From assembly GCA_016716705.1 (NCBI GenBank), contig JADJVF010000038.1, positions 1 through 64,000 of the forward strand: 64,000 bases of DNA, read 5' to 3'. The position numbers were made by a program, and so were the translations under genes. The stretch is from Holophagales bacterium (GTDB taxonomy: Bacteria; Acidobacteriota; Thermoanaerobaculia; UBA5066). Below, piece after piece: positions 1 through 6,143 of this stretch (its first letter is position 1; each line of letters begins with the position of its first letter). The notes beneath the pieces are model-generated. The model searched no databases and was not told the origin of the DNA. It saw only the letters and a list, made by a program, of their open reading frames with translations.

Positions 1-14
1 GCCAGACGTTAGAC
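1..14 (+). repeat. attC site, 3' end only
   Basis: The window opens inside an attC: the same bases that end the complete sites lead into GTTAGAC at 8-14. This marks the start of the first visible cassette and shows that the array continues to the left. Confidence 0.85.
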
Positions 15-27
15 GCCGAGGAGAACA

Positions 28-579
28 TTGAGTCGCACTCGTCTTCTGATCTACGTGGCGCTCCTCAGCCTCTCAGCAGTCTCATTGGCCTGCGACCGGC
101 TCGTCACGACCGTGGATCTCACAGTGCCTTCCCCGGACGGTTCCACGTCCGCCGTCGTGCTCGATCATCCATCCATCGATCCCCCCGAACAGAGCATCGG
201 CTTCCGCCCTACTTCAGGCACCTTTCATCCCCTCCGTCGCCTCGCCCCCGACCAGGATTGGTGCCATCAGGTGTTCTGGTCCGCCGACAGCTCAACCGTC
301 GTGTTCCTCATTCAAGACGCTCGCATGGTCGCCTACTCACGTACTGGCGACCTCGTTGCCGACCAGTGGCTCGTGAATCACTCCGGCTACCCTACCCCGC
401 AGGTCGCGTGGCAGTTCCTGCTGTCCTCTGACGGCGCTACGGCAACCTTTCGCCCCTGCAGACGCCCCGGGCGTGGGGGGCCTCAGGGGTCCCACCCTTG
501 CGAGCCGCAGGTCACCATCCCAGTCCGCCGACTCGGCGCTAACCCCGGCATGCAGCGGACTCGCTACGCTCGCCGCTGA
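28..579 (+). CDS. Cassette 1 protein, predicted secreted or lipoprotein
   Basis: A 183-residue protein of unknown function. The start is TTG with a GAGGAG ribosome site about 5 bases upstream, only 14 bases after the GTTAGAC core box. Residues 1-22 form a signal peptide ending in a Cys (LSAVSLAC), an imperfect lipobox. The middle resembles a short WD/propeller-like stretch (WSADSSTVVFL, then LLSSDGATATF). The last residues (about 171-183) are encoded by the attC itself, and the stop lies inside it, which is common in cassettes where the frame reads through the recombination site. No family was recognised. Confidence 0.7.
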   Translation: MSRTRLLIYVALLSLSAVSLACDRLVTTVDLTVPSPDGSTSAVVLDHPSIDPPEQSIGFRPTSGTFHPLRRLAPDQDWCHQVFWSADSSTVVFLIQDARMVAYSRTGDLVADQWLVNHSGYPTPQVAWQFLLSSDGATATFRPCRRPGRGGPQGSHPCEPQVTIPVRRLGANPGMQRTRYARR

Positions 580-594
580 TGCCAGACGTTAGAC
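537..594 (+). repeat. attC site 1
   Basis: 58 bp from CGCTAAC (537-543) to GTTAGAC (588-594). It contains CAGCGG and its complement CCGCTG around a 14-nt central segment, giving the hairpin expected of a folded attC bottom strand. The left box deviates from RYYYAAC at two positions, but pairing with the cassette start (GCCGAG) continues past it after one bulged base. Confidence 0.85.
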
Positions 595-601
595 GCCCCT
601 C

Positions 602-1213
602 ATGAAGCTCTTCCTTGCCGCCTGCCTTGTCTTCGGAGCAATGCTGCTCGCGGGCTTTTCCATCTCCGCTCTCGGTCCTCGTGCGCCCGGACCGATACAA
701 GTACTGGTGTTCCTGCTCATCATCGGAGCTTCCGCCTGGATCGGGATGCGTCTTTTCAATCCAGCCGGTACCCATCCGCTCGGATTCCAGTCCCCGGAAG
801 CCGTCGTGGCTGCCCTCGAACAGGAGGGCCTCCTCGTGTCCGAGCCGTACACCGCGGTTCGCGCTTTCTCAGTCGAGGAGTACGACGACGAAGGTTCTCA
901 CTACTTCCTTGAGCTTCCGGACGGCCGCGTCCTTTACCTCTCCGGCCAGTATCTCTACGACTACGAACCCCTTGAGGAAGACGGTGCCTCCCTGGAACGT
1001 CGCTTCCCCTGCTCAGCGTTCATCGTGCGTTCGCACCGCACCGAAGGTTTCACTGTCGACCTTGTCTGCGACGGCACGGCATTCAAGCCAGAGGCCGTTC
1101 TCCCGCCCTTTGCTCGCGAGGCCCATAGAAGCGGTCTCGTCCCAAGCGACCGCGCCGTTATCGCCGACCGGACCTACGATGCCCTCCGTCTTCAATTCAG
1201 CGGGGGCGTCTAA
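602..1213 (+). CDS. Cassette 2 membrane-anchored protein
   Basis: A 203-residue protein of unknown function. The ATG lies 8 bases after the GTTAGAC box and no ribosome site fits in that gap, so translation may be leaderless or depend on readthrough transcription from an upstream promoter. Residues 1-22 and about 31-50 are hydrophobic and predict two membrane helices. A soluble domain of about 150 residues follows, with acidic and aromatic stretches (YFLELPDGRVLYLSG, QYLYDYEPLEED). The TAA stop lies inside the left box of the next attC, so the gene fills its cassette completely. No family was recognised. Confidence 0.7.
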   Translation: MKLFLAACLVFGAMLLAGFSISALGPRAPGPIQVLVFLLIIGASAWIGMRLFNPAGTHPLGFQSPEAVVAALEQEGLLVSEPYTAVRAFSVEEYDDEGSHYFLELPDGRVLYLSGQYLYDYEPLEEDGASLERRFPCSAFIVRSHRTEGFTVDLVCDGTAFKPEAVLPPFAREAHRSGLVPSDRAVIADRTYDALRLQFSGGV

Positions 1214-1264
1214 CCCGGCATGCAGCGGACTCGCTGCGCTCGCCGCTGATGCCAGACGTTAGAC
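1208..1264 (+). repeat. attC site 2
   Basis: 57 bp from GTCTAAC (1208-1214) to GTTAGAC (1258-1264). The sequence before the left box, GGGGCGTCTAAC, is the reverse complement of the start of the same cassette (from 588) over about 12 bases. Confidence 0.9.
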
Positions 1265-1295
1265 CGCCTCGGGACACAGGTATCATCTGCAGGCC

Positions 1296-1580
1296 GTGCC
1301 GCCGCTGACCATTGCTCTGCTGCGCCGCCTTATCCGTTCGAGCCACTATGTCGTCTCTATCCACGCCGCCGACGAGCTCGAAGACGACGGACTCACCATC
1401 CTCGACCTGGAGAACATCCTCTTGACGGGCCAGATCATCGAACGGCAGCGGGATCGGGCTACTCACGAGACGAAGGTCGTCATTCGAGGTCAGGCCCTTC
1501 ACGGTTCCTCGTGCTGCGCCGTCGCAAAGCTCGGCGCCACCGGCCGCGCTATCATCATCACTGTCTATGTCGAAGGCTAA
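1296..1580 (+). CDS. Cassette 3 DUF4258-type toxin (RelE-like fold)
   Basis: A 94-residue protein starting GTG. The pattern of an N-terminal helix, SxHAxxELExDGLTxxDLENIL, then a charged beta strand (ETKVVIRG) and a hydrophobic C-terminal strand (RAIIITVYVE) matches DUF4258. Members of that family are proposed RelE/MqsR-like toxins paired with zinc-finger antitoxins. It overlaps the next gene by 14 bases, so the two are translationally coupled. Toxin first, antitoxin second is the MqsRA order. The role as an mRNA-cleaving or growth-arresting toxin is inferred from family and context; no catalytic residue could be assigned by eye. Confidence 0.75.
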   Translation: MPPLTIALLRRLIRSSHYVVSIHAADELEDDGLTILDLENILLTGQIIERQRDRATHETKVVIRGQALHGSSCCAVAKLGATGRAIIITVYVEG

Positions 1581-1812
1581 GTCTCAACCGTGCCTCCACT
1601 GCGGGCGTCCTGGGCTTCAAACGAAGCTCGTCACCCGAAGCTATGGCAAGGGTGCGGCCCTTCTCCTCATCGAGGGCATCCCGATTCACTCCTGCCCCCA
1701 CTGCGGCGAGACCTATCTAACGGCCGACACCCTCCACGAGATCGAGCGCATTCGGGCTCTCCGTAAGGCCGTCTCGGTCGTCCGCCCAGTCTCAGTCGCC
1801 ACCTTCGCGTAG
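1567..1812 (+). CDS. Cassette 3 YgiT/MqsA-type zinc-finger antitoxin
   Basis: An 81-residue protein with two CxxC knuckles: CLHC near residues 9-12 and CPHC near 43-46. The second is followed by the hallmark GETYLTADTLHEIERI of the YgiT-type zinc-finger domain. Such proteins are antitoxins or autorepressors paired with MqsR- or DUF4258-type toxins. The protein is shorter than E. coli MqsA and lacks most of its C-terminal HTH domain, as is usual for the short YgiT-type group. The gene starts inside the toxin gene and ends just before attC 3, so both share one cassette. Toxin-antitoxin cassettes are known in chromosomal integrons, where they are thought to stabilise the array. Confidence 0.8.
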   Translation: MSKAKSQPCLHCGRPGLQTKLVTRSYGKGAALLLIEGIPIHSCPHCGETYLTADTLHEIERIRALRKAVSVVRPVSVATFA

Positions 1813-1816
1813 GGCG

Positions 1817-1874
1817 GTCTAACCCCGGCATGCAGCGGACTCGCTGCGCTCGCCGCTGATGCCAGACGTTAGGT
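1817..1874 (+). repeat. attC site 3
   Basis: 58 bp from GTCTAAC (1817-1823) to GTTAGGT (1868-1874). The left flank GGCGGTCTAAC is the reverse complement of this cassette's own start GTTAGACCGCC. Confidence 0.9.
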
Positions 1875-1928
1875 GGCGCCGTCCTATTTACTTCCGTCCT
1901 TTCATCTGCTGTGCACCGGAGGTTCCTG

Positions 1929-2315
1929 ATGCTGAAGCGTTCCGTCCTTTCAATCTTCTTCCTTGCCAGCCTTCTCGCGCCAGCCTACCCCGCTGCCACA
2001 TCCGAACGTCCGGCGGTCCTCGCCGTGACCGTCGTGGGCGTTCAAAGCGGCGTCACTGTCATGGCGTACTGGCTCGAGAAGCCGCTGTTTGAGCGAGAGG
2101 TGCCAGAGGCGCATTCGGGAGATACGCCGTTCGTCTTCACTGCTGACGCCGTACCCGGAAAAGGCCACCTCAAGGTCTGGTCGTTTCATAAGGCCAGGGG
2201 TGGCGGTGGGGCCGCCGTTTTCAAGTCGGCCACGTTGAAGCCTGGCACGCCGTACAAGGTAGCCGTATCCCCCACGGACGGTTACAAACTGCGGTTCGAC
2301 ATCACCGAGAACTGA
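1929..2315 (+). CDS. Cassette 4 secreted protein of unknown function
   Basis: A 128-residue protein. ATG at 1929 is chosen because GGAGG at 1918-1922 lies 6 bases upstream; an in-frame GTG at 1911 would put that site inside the gene. A classical signal peptide (KR, then LSIFFLASLLAPAYPAA) covers about residues 3-23. The mature part is about 105 residues with alternating beta-like segments and a Gly-rich turn (ARGGGGAA), consistent with a small beta-sandwich, but no family was recognised. It ends 22 bases before the left part of the split attC. Confidence 0.75.
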   Translation: MLKRSVLSIFFLASLLAPAYPAATSERPAVLAVTVVGVQSGVTVMAYWLEKPLFEREVPEAHSGDTPFVFTADAVPGKGHLKVWSFHKARGGGGAAVFKSATLKPGTPYKVAVSPTDGYKLRFDITEN

Positions 2316-2337
2316 CGACGGCCACTTCATTCGCGCC

Positions 2338-2349
2338 ACCTAACCCCGG
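2338..2349 (+). repeat. attC site 4, left fragment (split by IS)
   Basis: ACCTAACCCCGG matches the first 12 bases of the intact attC sites. The bases before it (GCGCC) extend the complement of this cassette's start GTTAGGTGGCGC. The rest of the site is at 3784-3829. Joined, the two parts make a 58 bp attC, the same length as its neighbours. Confidence 0.9.
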
Positions 2350-2659
2350 TATCTGAACTCCTCCTGTCAAGCGGAGAGTGGTGGGGCTCGGTCGCTACGG
2401 GCGGCGGCTTCCTCGGAAAAGGCGGCGAGATCAACGAGAACCGAGCGGTCGCGACAGCAGTCGTATCTCCGGCCTGTATGTGGAGCGGCATGCCGACTCC
2501 GGGCCATGATGAGGTTCGCGCACGGAGAGCCAATCGCATAGCACGGCTTCTTCGAGCCATCCGGGTTATCGGCTTTCCTCCGCGACGGTCGGACCGTTCT
2601 CATCATCTCGTTGGTTTCGAAGCGTTCGCCGGTGGGATCCCGAACCCGTTCTCACATTC
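2350..2659 (-). ncRNA. Candidate IS guide (bridge/seeker) RNA region
   Basis: This 310-nt stretch downstream of the transposase has no convincing gene. In IS1111-group elements the guide RNA that selects the target is encoded at this end. At 2486-2493 the sequence CGGCATGC equals the eight bases spanning the insertion point in attC (CGG|CATGC, with the cut after the two Gs). Six bases, AGATAC on the minus strand near 2474, match the left-end junction. The match sits in a palindrome (CGGCATGCCG), so chance is not excluded. Exact ends of the RNA cannot be read from the sequence. Confidence 0.5.
2355..2364 (+). repeat. IS subterminal inverted repeat, left
   Basis: GAACTCCTCC, 5 bases inside the left boundary. 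It matches the reverse complement of 3765-3774 at 9 of 10 positions. Subterminal repeats are typical of the IS1111 group. Confidence 0.65.
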
Positions 2660-3694
2660 TCAGAGGGCCTCTTCGGGTGCTCTGCCCTCGTAGGTCCTGT
2701 CCTTCAGCCACACCGCCCATGCGATTCGCGTCAGCTTGTTCGCCAGGGCCACCGTCGCCTTGTTGTGGCCCTTCCTCTTCTGCATCTCGAGTGCTCAGGT
2801 TCTGAGCCGGTCGTTCTGCCTTTTCACCGATGCCGCCCGAAGCACCGACCGCGCCCCGTGGGTCAACAGCATCCGAACGTATCCGTCGCCCCGCTTCGTG
2901 ATCGCTCCCAGCCGTCGCCGGTCCCCGCTGGAGCTCTCTCTCGGCACATGGCCCAGGAACGACGCCAGATGCCGGCCCGATGGGAATCGGCCCGGCTCGC
3001 CGACCGATCCGATCAGCGCCGTCGCCGTCAGGAGCCCGATTCCGGGAATCGTCTGCAGCCGCACGGCGGCATTCATCTCCCGCGACATTCGCTTCAGGGT
3101 TCTCTCCGCCTCTTCGATCCGGCTCTCCAGGTCTCGGACCTCGTCCGCCGTCGTCCGCAGTAAGGCCTCGAGCGTTCCAGGCACTCGGCCCGTCTCCATC
3201 GCTCCCGCCAGGACCGGAAGGACCCGCGTGGCGCCCACGGGTACCGTCACTGCCAGCTCCCGAAGAAAGCCTCGAATCGCGTTCAGCCGCGCCGTGCGCG
3301 TCGCCATCCATCCCGACCGCAACCTGTGGACCGCCACCAGCGCCTGCTGCCCCACCGTCTTCACCGGCACCGGCACGATCTCCTCGTTGCGGTCCGCTTC
3401 CAGCAGCCCCTTCGTGTCCGTCCGGTCCGTCTTGTTCCGCAGTACGTAGCGCCTCACCTGCCCCGGCGGCAGCAGGACCATCTCGTGCCCGTACCCCTCG
3501 AGCTCCCGCGCCAGCGCGTGCGCCGCGCCGCACGCCTCGATCACCACTCGCGCCGGTTCGCGGTTCGCGAAGAACCTCAGCATCTGGCTCTTCGTGAACC
3601 GTCGCCGTTCCTTCACCCGCCCCGGCTCTGCCGAGACCGCCACCTCGAACACGTTCTTGGCGATGTCCATCGCGATCGTCGTATGCTTTTCCAC
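2660..3694 (-). pseudogene. IS110/IS1111-family transposase, in-frame TGA near the C-terminus
   Basis: A DEDD-type transposase gene. GTG at 3694 is chosen because AAAGGAGG lies 5 bases upstream. Acidic residues of the RuvC-like domain are visible (AMDIAKN, VIEACG, KTDRTDTKGLLEA), as is the Tnp_20-type C-terminal domain (TIPGIGLLTATALIGSVGE) with the serine region (RESSSGDRRRLG). Translation meets TGA at 2795-2797 after 299 residues. The frame continues in register with the conserved tail (MQKRKGHNKATVALANKL) to a stop at 2660, giving 344 codons, the usual family length. Relatives often have Trp before ALE here, so TGG to TGA is the simplest explanation. Without the tail the protein is probably inactive. 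Confidence 0.88.
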
Positions 3695-3764
3695 GGACTC
3701 CTCCTTTCTGGTGCTCCCCAGAGCATCGGACGCCTTGGCACTCTGATGCCGTTCAGGCGCCCCG

Positions 3765-3774
3765 GAGGAGTCCA
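3765..3774 (+). repeat. IS subterminal inverted repeat, right
   Basis: GGAGGAGTCC, 9 bases inside the right boundary, pairs with 2355-2364. Confidence 0.65.
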
Positions 3775-3783
3775 TCGCATCAC

Positions 3784-3829
3784 ATGCAGCGGACTCGCTA
3801 CGCTCGCCGCTGATGCCAGACGTTAGACG
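3784..3829 (+). repeat. attC site 4, right fragment (split by IS)
   Basis: 46 bases starting CATGCAGCGG and ending in GTTAGAC (3823-3829), equal to the distal part of the intact attC sites. It continues the fragment at 2338-2349. Confidence 0.9.
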
Positions 3830-3865
3830 GCCATAGGGGGTCCGCTCAACTCATCGTGGAGGCAT

Positions 3866-4288
3866 ATGTTCATACCGCCTTCCCGCGCGTTCGTCACCTC
3901 TGTCCTCGCTTTCGCCACGCTCTTGGCCTGCGCGTGCGCGACTGTGTCGATCACCTATCGCGACCCCCGGACCTTTCCGTCGCGGACGCCCGACGCCGTC
4001 ACTGTGCTCTCCGAACGTCCGCAGCGACCGCACCTTGTCATCGCGTCCTTTTGGCTCCGCACCGGCGGCCAAGCGATGACCCGAGACGAACTCATCGCGC
4101 GTATTCGTCTTGAGGCAGCGCGCCTCGGCGGAGAGGCTGTCTTCATCTATGCGCACGCAAATGCCGGGCTCCTCGTCGCACCTGGCCTCCTGCTTGGGGC
4201 CAGTTCCACTGCTCGCGAGGAGCAAAGGTTTGCCGATGTCGTCGTCTTCCCTGAGGCTTCCCTCAACCCGCCCGGAGAGAAGCACTGA
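3866..4288 (+). CDS. Cassette 5 predicted lipoprotein
   Basis: A 140-residue protein with ATG 4 bases after GGAGG. Residues 10-24 are hydrophobic and end in LACAC, so a lipoprotein signal is likely. After this the chain has SITYRDPRTFPSRTPDAVTVL and a helix (RDELIARIRLEAARLGGEAVFIY). That layout recalls small outer-membrane lipoproteins that open with a parameter-like strand and carry an A/G-rich helix, but no family was identified with confidence. A Gly/Leu-rich segment near residues 101-110 may be a second hydrophobic stretch. It is the first of two possible genes in a cassette of about 1 kb, larger than its neighbours. Confidence 0.7.
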   Translation: MFIPPSRAFVTSVLAFATLLACACATVSITYRDPRTFPSRTPDAVTVLSERPQRPHLVIASFWLRTGGQAMTRDELIARIRLEAARLGGEAVFIYAHANAGLLVAPGLLLGASSTAREEQRFADVVVFPEASLNPPGEKH

Positions 4289-4396
4289 TCACGTCGTCCC
4301 ACCCGACGGCAGGAACCAACCCGCGAGAACGTCCGGCCCGCTTGGGACACTGGCGCCAGACTCTACCCGGCCCCACATCACTTCTACCCGGATCGC

Positions 4397-4825
4397 GTGT
4401 GCGTCGCGATACGGAAGCGTCCCACGGTAACGAGCGAAACGGGCTACGGAGGTAGCGACAGGAAGACGCTCGCCATCGTCAGCAACGCGGCGTTCCCCGC
4501 ATTCACGCTTCACGTCCTCGCCACCGATGGCCTTCCGACCGGCGCGGTCTACTTCCTGCTCACCGCATCCATGCCTCTCATTCCCGCAACGACTCTTGTC
4601 GGGCTCTTCACGGGCCGATCGAGTCGACGCCGCAATTTCGCACTGGCCACCTGTAATGCCGCTCTCTTGGCCGCGATCTGCGTGGCGGCAGCGCAGCCCC
4701 ATTCATCAGAGCCCGGATACGTCCCCTACGTCGTGTTGGCGTTGCGCTCGCCTGGCATCGGGGAGCGGGGACCAAGAGCGCCGTCGAGCATCGGCATTCA
4801 GCGGACTCGCTCCGCTCGCCGCTGA
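4397..4825 (+). CDS. Cassette 5 possible membrane protein
   Basis: A possible 142-residue protein with a GTG start and no clear ribosome site. Three hydrophobic stretches (about residues 30-46, 50-70 and 81-98) predict membrane segments. The frame runs into the following attC and stops inside it, like cassette gene 1. The gap 4289-4396 shows no attC, so this gene and the one before it either share a cassette or have lost the site between them. The translation is not recognised. The open frame could be fortuitous in GC-rich DNA, so confidence is moderate. Confidence 0.45.
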   Translation: MCVAIRKRPTVTSETGYGGSDRKTLAIVSNAAFPAFTLHVLATDGLPTGAVYFLLTASMPLIPATTLVGLFTGRSSRRRNFALATCNAALLAAICVAAAQPHSSEPGYVPYVVLALRSPGIGERGPRAPSSIGIQRTRSARR

Positions 4826-4840
4826 TGCCAGACGTTTGAC
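4783..4840 (+). repeat. attC site 5, degenerate
   Basis: 58 bp ending in GTTTGAC (4834-4840). The core (CAGCGGACTCGCT and CGCCGCTGATGCCAGACG) is kept, but the left box is GTCGAGC instead of RYYYAAC. Eight of ten bases there still pair with the cassette start at 3823. The changed AAC would be expected to impair recombination. Confidence 0.75.
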
Positions 4841-4862
4841 CGCTCAGGGCGTTCTGACTCAC

Positions 4863-5129
4863 ATGCCACATTCATACGACTCGGTCGTGTCAACGGCAGC
4901 CGCCTGCGCCGACGCGCGTCTCGCCTGGGCTGATGCCGAACGGCAGACCGGCACCTGCGAGCGGTTTGCCTTCGACCAGACCACTGGCCTACTGACCTTC
5001 TCGAATGCAGGCGTGTCTGGCCCTCGCGGACCGGGGTCGCCCAGACCGAAACCCGGAAGGCACCGACGACCTATGGGTCGTCGTAGAAGGGCCGGGCGAG
5101 CACTCTTCCCTTCTTCGTCCGGAGCGTGA
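4863..5129 (+). pseudogene. Truncated last cassette gene, DUF6882-like N-terminus
   Basis: After the last attC an ATG at 4863 opens a frame. Its first about 50 residues look natural: a helix with AxADARLAWADAE, then FAFDQTTGLLTFSNAG, reminiscent of the F-D-x-TG-LTFS strand of DUF6882 proteins. From about 5015 onward the translation turns into Arg/Pro-rich sequence with shadow-frame composition, overlapping the 3' end of the chromosomal VWA gene. It probably represents a cassette whose 3' part and attC were deleted. The family likeness is from memory of a short motif and is tentative. Confidence 0.4.
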
Positions 5130-6120
5130 GCTCGATGACGTGTCGGCCGGGAGGACGCTCGGGTCGACCGAAGACGACGACGTAGCGCCCCTCTATGGCG
5201 CGGAAGGCGAGGTCGAGGGCCTGGGCCGAGAAGATGTGGGTCTTGGCGTAAGTGCCGCCAGTGAGGTCCGCGAGATTCATCAGCGTGACTTCGAGGGTGT
5301 GCCAGTCGGCGTCGGACACGTCGAGGGTGAAAACGTTGACCCGCGCCTCCTGGAGGGCGTTGACGGCGAGGGCATGCCACTTCCAGTCCGTCGGTTGCCG
5401 GTTCACGTGCAGCCCCCAGCCGAGGAAGAACATCACCTTGCCGCCCGGGATCTTCTGCAGCGCCCGCGCCGTGACCAGGAGGCCCCGCTCGATCGTCGCG
5501 GCCTTTCGCGCGGCATCGACGTCGAAGTGGGCGGCGAGCGAGGGGAACGGATTCGGGGGAGGCGGGTCGGGAGCGCCGCCGATCTTGAGCGTGTCGAAGA
5601 GCGCCCGGTGGATGGCCGCGCGGTCTGCCGTGAAATCGAGACGGAGCTTGAGGTGCGAGTCGTACGAGACGACGGCCACGCGATCCGTCGGGAGGAGACG
5701 GTCCAGGAACGCGACCGTCTCGTTCGCCATCCGCATGAGCCCCTTCGTCCGGTAGCGGCCGAAGTCGGCCTGGAAGAAGAGGACGATGAGCCTCCCCTCC
5801 GGGAACTCCGGCGTCCCTGACTCCTCTACGGCGGCCGGCGCTCTCGCCGGAATCTCGGAGCGCCCGGCCGGGATGAACTCGACCTCCTCGACCGGCACCT
5901 CCTCGCCGCCGACGAGAAGGCGGAAGTCGGAAGGGGTCAGGCCTGGGAGCACGCTTCCCCGCGGACCGATGACGTAGGCATCGACGAGGACCTTCTCGAC
6001 GTCGGCGCTCGCGGAGATGCTCCCTCTCCTCGACGGCTCCTGCGGCCCGGCGGTGGCCGCGACGGGGCTCACGAGGGCCAGGCAGAGGCCAGCGAGGACG
6101 GCGCGTCTCACGACGTCCAT
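5071..6120 (-). CDS. Secreted VWA-domain protein (acidobacterial VWFA-related type)
   Basis: A 349-residue protein with a signal peptide (residues 2-22, cut near ATAG). The following segment (VDAYVIGPRGSVLPGLTPSDFRLLVGGEEVPVEEVEF) is the typical opening of VWFA-related proteins abundant in Acidobacteriota. The VWA-like fold follows (RLIVLFFQADFGR, then DRVAVVSYDSHLKLRLDF). The usual DxSxS metal site appears degenerate. Function is unknown; such proteins are exported and possibly bind proteins. ATG at 6120 places the signal peptide at the N-terminus; an upstream in-frame ATG at 6162 would overlap the divergent helicase gene. First clearly chromosomal gene after the cassette array. Confidence 0.8.
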   Translation of the reverse strand: MDVVRRAVLAGLCLALVSPVAATAGPQEPSRRGSISASADVEKVLVDAYVIGPRGSVLPGLTPSDFRLLVGGEEVPVEEVEFIPAGRSEIPARAPAAVEESGTPEFPEGRLIVLFFQADFGRYRTKGLMRMANETVAFLDRLLPTDRVAVVSYDSHLKLRLDFTADRAAIHRALFDTLKIGGAPDPPPPNPFPSLAAHFDVDAARKAATIERGLLVTARALQKIPGGKVMFFLGWGLHVNRQPTDWKWHALAVNALQEARVNVFTLDVSDADWHTLEVTLMNLADLTGGTYAKTHIFSAQALDLAFRAIEGRYVVVFGRPERPPGRHVIELTLRTKKGRVLARPFYDDP

Positions 6121-6143
6121 TCTGCGGCTACGATCCCCTCCGG

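Larger units (their letters stand above)
2350..3783 (-). mobile_element. IS110/IS1111-family element inserted in an attC (IS1111-attC-like)
   Basis: Removing 2350-3783 (1434 bp) restores an attC identical in length and near identical in sequence to its siblings, which sets both ends. No target duplication is seen, as expected for IS110-family elements. Short subterminal inverted repeats lie just inside the ends (2355-2364 and 3765-3774). The transposase gene reads minus. A 310-nt non-coding stretch follows its 3' end, the arrangement of the IS1111 group. The IS1111-attC group is known to target attC sites specifically; membership is inferred from the insertion site and family. Confidence 0.88.
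1..5030 (+). other. Integron gene-cassette array (no integrase in window)
   Basis: Near-identical 57-58 bp sites recur after each short plus-strand gene. Each runs from an RYYYAAC-like box to a GTTRRRY box (GTTAGAC, GTTAGGT, GTTTGAC), the signature of integron attC sites. Cassettes are about 0.6-1.0 kb and all genes read plus. In three cassettes the first 11-12 bases are the reverse complement of the bases at the start of that cassette's own attC, as expected for a unit that circularises. The attI/intI end should lie left of base 1, from attC orientation. The right limit near 5030 is an estimate: the last cassette loses recognisable sequence just before the chromosomal VWA gene. Without an integrase in view this could also be a CALIN (attC cluster lacking an integrase). 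Confidence 0.9.

Noticed and set aside
615..1262. Plus-strand frame overlapping cassette gene 2
   Set aside because: Ser/Arg-rich low-complexity translation; the 602-1213 frame has clear membrane helices and fits the cassette.
2652..3533. Second long minus-strand frame inside the IS
   Set aside because: Gly/Arg-rich shadow of the transposase, without motifs.
1..4840. Regularly recurring near-identical repeats resembling a CRISPR array
   Set aside because: Spacing is 0.6-1.0 kb, spacers are whole genes, and each repeat is bounded by RYYYAAC/GTTRRRY boxes; they are attC sites.
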